DNA from: Romanomermis culicivorax
Lineage: Eukaryota; Nematoda; Enoplea; Mermithida; Mermithidae
Assembly: GCA_963922205.1 (NCBI GenBank)
Contig: CAWUHX010000120.1
Location: 124,001-188,000 of the forward strand
DNA: 64,000 nucleotides
Direction: 5' to 3'
In this document: piece after piece, positions 63,946 to 64,000 of the stretch
Numbering within the stretch: position 1 is the stretch's first letter
Layout: each line of letters opens with the position of its first letter
The notes under the pieces: generated by a model
What the model saw: the letters and a program-made list of their open reading frames with translations, nothing else
What the model was told of the DNA's origin: nothing
The model's database searches: none
Translations under genes and position numbers: made by a program

Positions 63946-64000
63946 CTGAAACAAAAATAATATACATAGAAAAAGAACCATTACCGTAACAATATACCTT

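Overview
The window is repeat-rich, AT-rich nuclear DNA from an animal, most likely a nematode. Three things point there: an interstitial array of the nematode telomere repeat (TTAGGC)n at 44258-44361, short introns ending in TTTTCAG-like acceptors, and a complete CDC37 gene whose length and wording resemble the nematode protein. The genus cannot be told from the sequence.

Host genes are few. The main one is cdc-37 (Hsp90 kinase co-chaperone), on the minus strand from 35785 to 8486. It has eight exons that join in frame to 369 codons. Three introns are 55-72 nt, two are 0.6-0.8 kb, and two are very large (9.7 and 14.9 kb) and packed with transposons. A partial minus-strand gene at 59631-60497 encodes the C-terminus of a Ser/Thr-rich, possibly membrane-anchored protein. 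At the right edge (62846-63945) three minus-strand exons give the C-terminal third of a protein-primed family B DNA polymerase of Polinton/Maverick type.

Almost everything else is mobile DNA, much of it nested with target-site duplications (TSDs) that can be read directly. A 12.2-kb Ty3/gypsy-type LTR retrotransposon (8902-21074, TSD CATC) sits antisense in cdc-37 intron 7, inside a 250-bp mariner-type MITE. Downstream of gag-pol it carries a spliced gene with a DEDDy 3'-5' exonuclease-like domain and a second, Arg/Ser/Asp-rich gene. A second copy of the same MITE (54711-56630) is split by a 1.67-kb Merlin element whose inverted ends are long inverted minisatellite arrays. The intact MITE sequence at each site gives the empty site for the other insertion. 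There are also four copies of a G-run-rich MITE with 8-bp TSDs, several hAT-like elements with 8-bp TSDs, a Harbinger-like MITE, a 1.43-kb solo LTR, LINE fragments, and four copies of a unit with roughly 90-bp tandem repeats, two of which form a large inverted repeat around 43.9-49.0 kb.

Layout: 1-8.2 kb nested hAT-like elements and MITEs; 8.5-35.8 kb cdc-37 with TE-filled introns; 36-42.4 kb LINE and hAT-like fragments; 42.4-53.8 kb 90-bp-repeat units with an internal telomeric array, solo LTR and tRNA-like sequences; 54.7-56.6 kb MITE/Merlin nest; 57.9-59.3 kb another 90-bp-repeat unit; 59.6-60.5 kb small gene; 61.5-64 kb Polinton region.

The most unusual pattern is that many hAT-like elements share T-run ends and a GC hairpin module, but each carries multiple direct and inverted copies of its own short word (GTGCCA, AAGCCA, GTACAA and others). 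This looks like a set of diverging binding-site arrays.
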